Part shown: piece by piece, positions 62,087-64,000 of the stretch
Layout of the letters: every line of letters starts with the position of its first letter
How positions within the stretch are numbered: position 1 is the first letter of the stretch
Assembly: GCA_002437815.1 (NCBI GenBank)
Contig: DJRP01000032.1
Span: forward strand, 40,949-104,948
DNA from: Collinsella sp. UBA6357
Lineage (GTDB): Bacteria; Actinomycetota; Coriobacteriia; Coriobacteriales; Coriobacteriaceae
DNA length: 64,000 nt
Reading direction: 5' to 3'
Made by a program: the position numbers and the translations under genes
Notes under the pieces: model-generated
The model's database searches: none
What the model saw: the letters and a program-made list of their open reading frames with translations, nothing else
Told to the model about the DNA's origin: nothing

Positions 62087-63163
62087 TTAGAGGCCCTGCG
62101 GAGGCTCGATACCCAGGTGCTCAAAGGTGCGCAGCGTGGCCATGCGCCCTTGCGGCGTTCTGATCATAAGCCCGCATTGCAACAGATAAGGCTCATAGAC
62201 GTCCTCGAGGGTACCGGGATCCTCGCCCACCGCGCTTGCCAACGTGGTCAGGCCGACTGCGCGACCGCAAAAGGTCTTGGCAAGCGTCTCGAGAATGCGG
62301 ATATCCATCCAGTCGAGACCCAGCTCGTCAATTTCGAAAAACTCCAACGCCTGACGGCAGATATCGAGCTCGATAGGACCGTCCCCACGCACCTGAGCAT
62401 AATCGCGGACACGCTTGAGCAGACGGTTGGCAAGACGCGGCGTACCGCGCGAGCGCGAGCCGATCTCGAGCGCGCTCGGATGATCGATAGCCACGCCTAG
62501 GATGGTCGCCGAGCGGGTCACGATCTGCGCAAGTTCCTCAACCGTGTAATAATCCAGACGGTACGAGATGCCAAAACGGTCACGCAAAGGGCCGGTCAGC
62601 ATTCCCGAACGCGTCGTGGCCGCCACGAGCGTGAACTTGGGAATATCGAGCCTGATGGAGCGCGCCGCGGGACCCTTGCCGATAACAATATCAAGCGCAA
62701 AGTCCTCCATCGCCGGATAGAGCACTTCCTCGACCGAACGATTGAGACGATGGATCTCGTCGATAAAAAGAACATCGCCCGGCTGCAGATTAGTGAGGAT
62801 GGCGGCCAGGTCGCCCGTGCGGGCGATAGCGGGCCCGCTTGTGGTCTTGATCTGGGCTCCCAACTCGTTAGCGATCACCGTGGCAAGCGTCGTCTTGCCC
62901 AGACCCGGAGGGCCCGAGAAGATCACATGGTCGAGCGTCTCACCACGACTTTGCGCAGCCTCTATAAGCACCCGCAAGCTCTGCTTGATATGCTCCTGCC
63001 CGCAATAATCGTCCAATCGCTGTGGACGCAGGGTACGATCGACGTCAAGGTCCTCGGCCGTGAGCTCCGAACCCACCATGCGCTCTCCGTGCGCCATCGA
63101 GGCCGCGGGAGCGGACGAGTTGGCCGCCCACAGGTCTTGAGAATCATCGGCTTCCCACATCAT
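62087..63163 (-). CDS. ruvB: Holliday junction branch-migration ATPase
   Basis: 358 residues. Walker A GPPGLGKTTLA near 89, Walker B DEIHRLNRSVEEVLYPAMEDF near 135, sensor ATTRSGMLTGPLRDRFG near 180 and the winged-helix end. It has a 35-residue N-terminal extension before the usual start. It drives branch migration with RuvA. Its ATG overlaps the ruvA stop codon. Confidence 0.97.
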   Translation of the reverse strand: MMWEADDSQDLWAANSSAPAASMAHGERMVGSELTAEDLDVDRTLRPQRLDDYCGQEHIKQSLRVLIEAAQSRGETLDHVIFSGPPGLGKTTLATVIANELGAQIKTTSGPAIARTGDLAAILTNLQPGDVLFIDEIHRLNRSVEEVLYPAMEDFALDIVIGKGPAARSIRLDIPKFTLVAATTRSGMLTGPLRDRFGISYRLDYYTVEELAQIVTRSATILGVAIDHPSALEIGSRSRGTPRLANRLLKRVRDYAQVRGDGPIELDICRQALEFFEIDELGLDWMDIRILETLAKTFCGRAVGLTTLASAVGEDPGTLEDVYEPYLLQCGLMIRTPQGRMATLRTFEHLGIEPPQGL

Positions 63164-63780
63164 GCATCCATTCCGAGTCGCTTGAGCGCCGCGCCGAGCA
63201 GATCCTCGACGCGCATACTCGACCCATCATAACCGCTGAGGGCGACGTCGGTCTCTTGCGGGCTGAAGCCCATCGAAAGCAAGGCGGCACGGGCGTCGTC
63301 GAGCGCCGATGGCGCCGATGCGGGCACGGGGATGGCCACCTGTCCGGGAATCGCATCGACAGGCATAAACCCCTTGTCTTTCGAAAACGTGCTCTTAAGT
63401 TCTAGAATCAGGCGCTGTGCGGTCTTTTTGCCCACACCCGGCACCTTTGCCATAGCCTTATCGTCCTCGGCCATAACGACCGAGTAAAGCTGTCCCACCG
63501 TATAGGTCGAGAGGACAGCGAGCGCCAGACGCGGGCCCACCCCCGAAACGGCTACCAGTCGGTCGAACATCGTGCGCTCGTCTTTAGAGACGAACCCGAA
63601 CAGCGTCATGGCATCCTCGCGAACCTGCATGCGCGTGAACAGACGGGTTTGTCCGCCGGGCGCCGGAAGCTGCGCCGCCGTGGTGCCCGAGATTCCAAGC
63701 TCAAATCCCACGCCCGAGACATCGAGAACGGCCATACTCATCGTGGCCTCGACAAGCGTTCCTGTGAGCTGGGCGATCAT
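63160..63780 (-). CDS. ruvA: Holliday junction DNA-binding protein
   Basis: 206 residues: N-terminal OB fold (LTGTLVEATMSMAVLDVSGVGFEL), two helix-hairpin-helix motifs (VSGVGPRLALAVLS and VPGVGKKTAQRLILELK) and a C-terminal UBA-like RuvB-binding domain (LLSMGFSPQETDVALSGY). It binds the four-way junction as a tetramer and recruits RuvB. It overlaps both ruvC and ruvB. Confidence 0.96.
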   Translation of the reverse strand: MIAQLTGTLVEATMSMAVLDVSGVGFELGISGTTAAQLPAPGGQTRLFTRMQVREDAMTLFGFVSKDERTMFDRLVAVSGVGPRLALAVLSTYTVGQLYSVVMAEDDKAMAKVPGVGKKTAQRLILELKSTFSKDKGFMPVDAIPGQVAIPVPASAPSALDDARAALLSMGFSPQETDVALSGYDGSSMRVEDLLGAALKRLGMDA

Positions 63781-64000
63781 CAGTACCCCGTTCCTCTCTT
63801 TTGGTAGAACTCGCCGCCGGTGAGTGCGCGAGTGCGGCTGAGGTTGACATGGCAGATAGCGCAGGCAAGGGCATCGGCCGCATGGTCGGGATGCGGGTCG
63901 TGGTCGAGCTGGGTAAGCGTTCTGACCATATAGGCAACCTGGCGCTTATCCGCCGCACCCGTGCCCACAACGGCCTGCTTGATCTGCATGGGGGTGTACT
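63780..64000 (-). CDS. ruvC: Crossover junction endodeoxyribonuclease RuvC, C-terminal part
   Basis: Only the last 72 codons are in the window. YTPMQIKQAVVGTGAADKRQ and the catalytic D-H-A-A-D-A near the end are conserved RuvC segments. RuvC cuts Holliday junctions moved by RuvAB. Its stop codon overlaps the ruvA start. The N-terminal catalytic residues lie outside the window. Confidence 0.92.
   Translation of the reverse strand, partial: YTPMQIKQAVVGTGAADKRQVAYMVRTLTQLDHDPHPDHAADALACAICHVNLSRTRALTGGEFYQKRGTGY

Overview
The window looks like a chromosomal segment of a GC-rich Gram-positive gut anaerobe of the Coriobacteriia, most like Collinsella. This is an inference from gene content and style: class III fructose-bisphosphatase, FolD/FchA/Fhs one-carbon genes, a C69 dipeptidase, DUF4430 surface proteins, and DUF559-like hypothetical proteins typical of the group. 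No rRNA, tRNA or CRISPR array was seen. Genes are dense on both strands, and many convergent gene ends carry hairpins.

Layout. 0-4 kb: a His-rich metal permease, a DnaQ-like exonuclease, and the decayed remains of a TetR regulator and its divergent ABC/FtsX transporter. 4.2-7.2 kb: a DUF559-like protein, a 25-bp inverted repeat and an intact IS256-family insertion with an 8-bp target duplication. 7.2-10.4 kb: a zinc/cadmium efflux operon (SmtB-type repressor, stand-alone HMA protein, P1B ATPase) with three matching operators, then a DtxR-type regulator. 10.6-17.2 kb: a HAD phosphatase, an ABC-F protein and pstSCAB. 17.4-24.2 kb: dipeptidase, HAD, DegV, LOG, tgt and an SDR. 24.5-34.7 kb: a coiled-coil tail-anchored protein, queA, queH, a DUF3267 protein, an aberrant MetRS, an RNA m5C methylase, a TIM-barrel protein and a second DegV. 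35-39.2 kb: fbp, two GtrA proteins and a second DUF559-like protein. 39.5-44.6 kb: two DUF4430 surface proteins behind an apparent cobalamin riboswitch. 44.7-53 kb: a UbiB kinase with a phasin-like partner, a C69 dipeptidase, folD-fchA, a zinc-ribbon membrane protein and a CDF exporter. 53.3-60 kb: a complete urease cluster (ureABCEFGD) led by an unfamiliar internally duplicated membrane protein. 60.2-64 kb: fhs and ruvCAB (ruvC runs off the end).

How genes work together. The zinc genes form one self-regulated unit. tgt, queA and queH cover insertion and completion of queuosine. folD, fchA and fhs interconvert formyl-, methenyl- and methylene-tetrahydrofolate; this FolD lacks the Lys and Gln needed for cyclohydrolase activity, so FchA probably supplies that step. 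The riboswitch and DUF4430 domains suggest cobalamin capture at the surface.

The most unusual signals are two DUF559-like paralogues, each followed at once by an inverted-repeat element; a 211/212-bp repeat element present twice; a 33-40-bp-arm hairpin repeat present three times at gene ends; the duplicated membrane protein of the urease cluster; and the riboswitch-DUF4430 locus.
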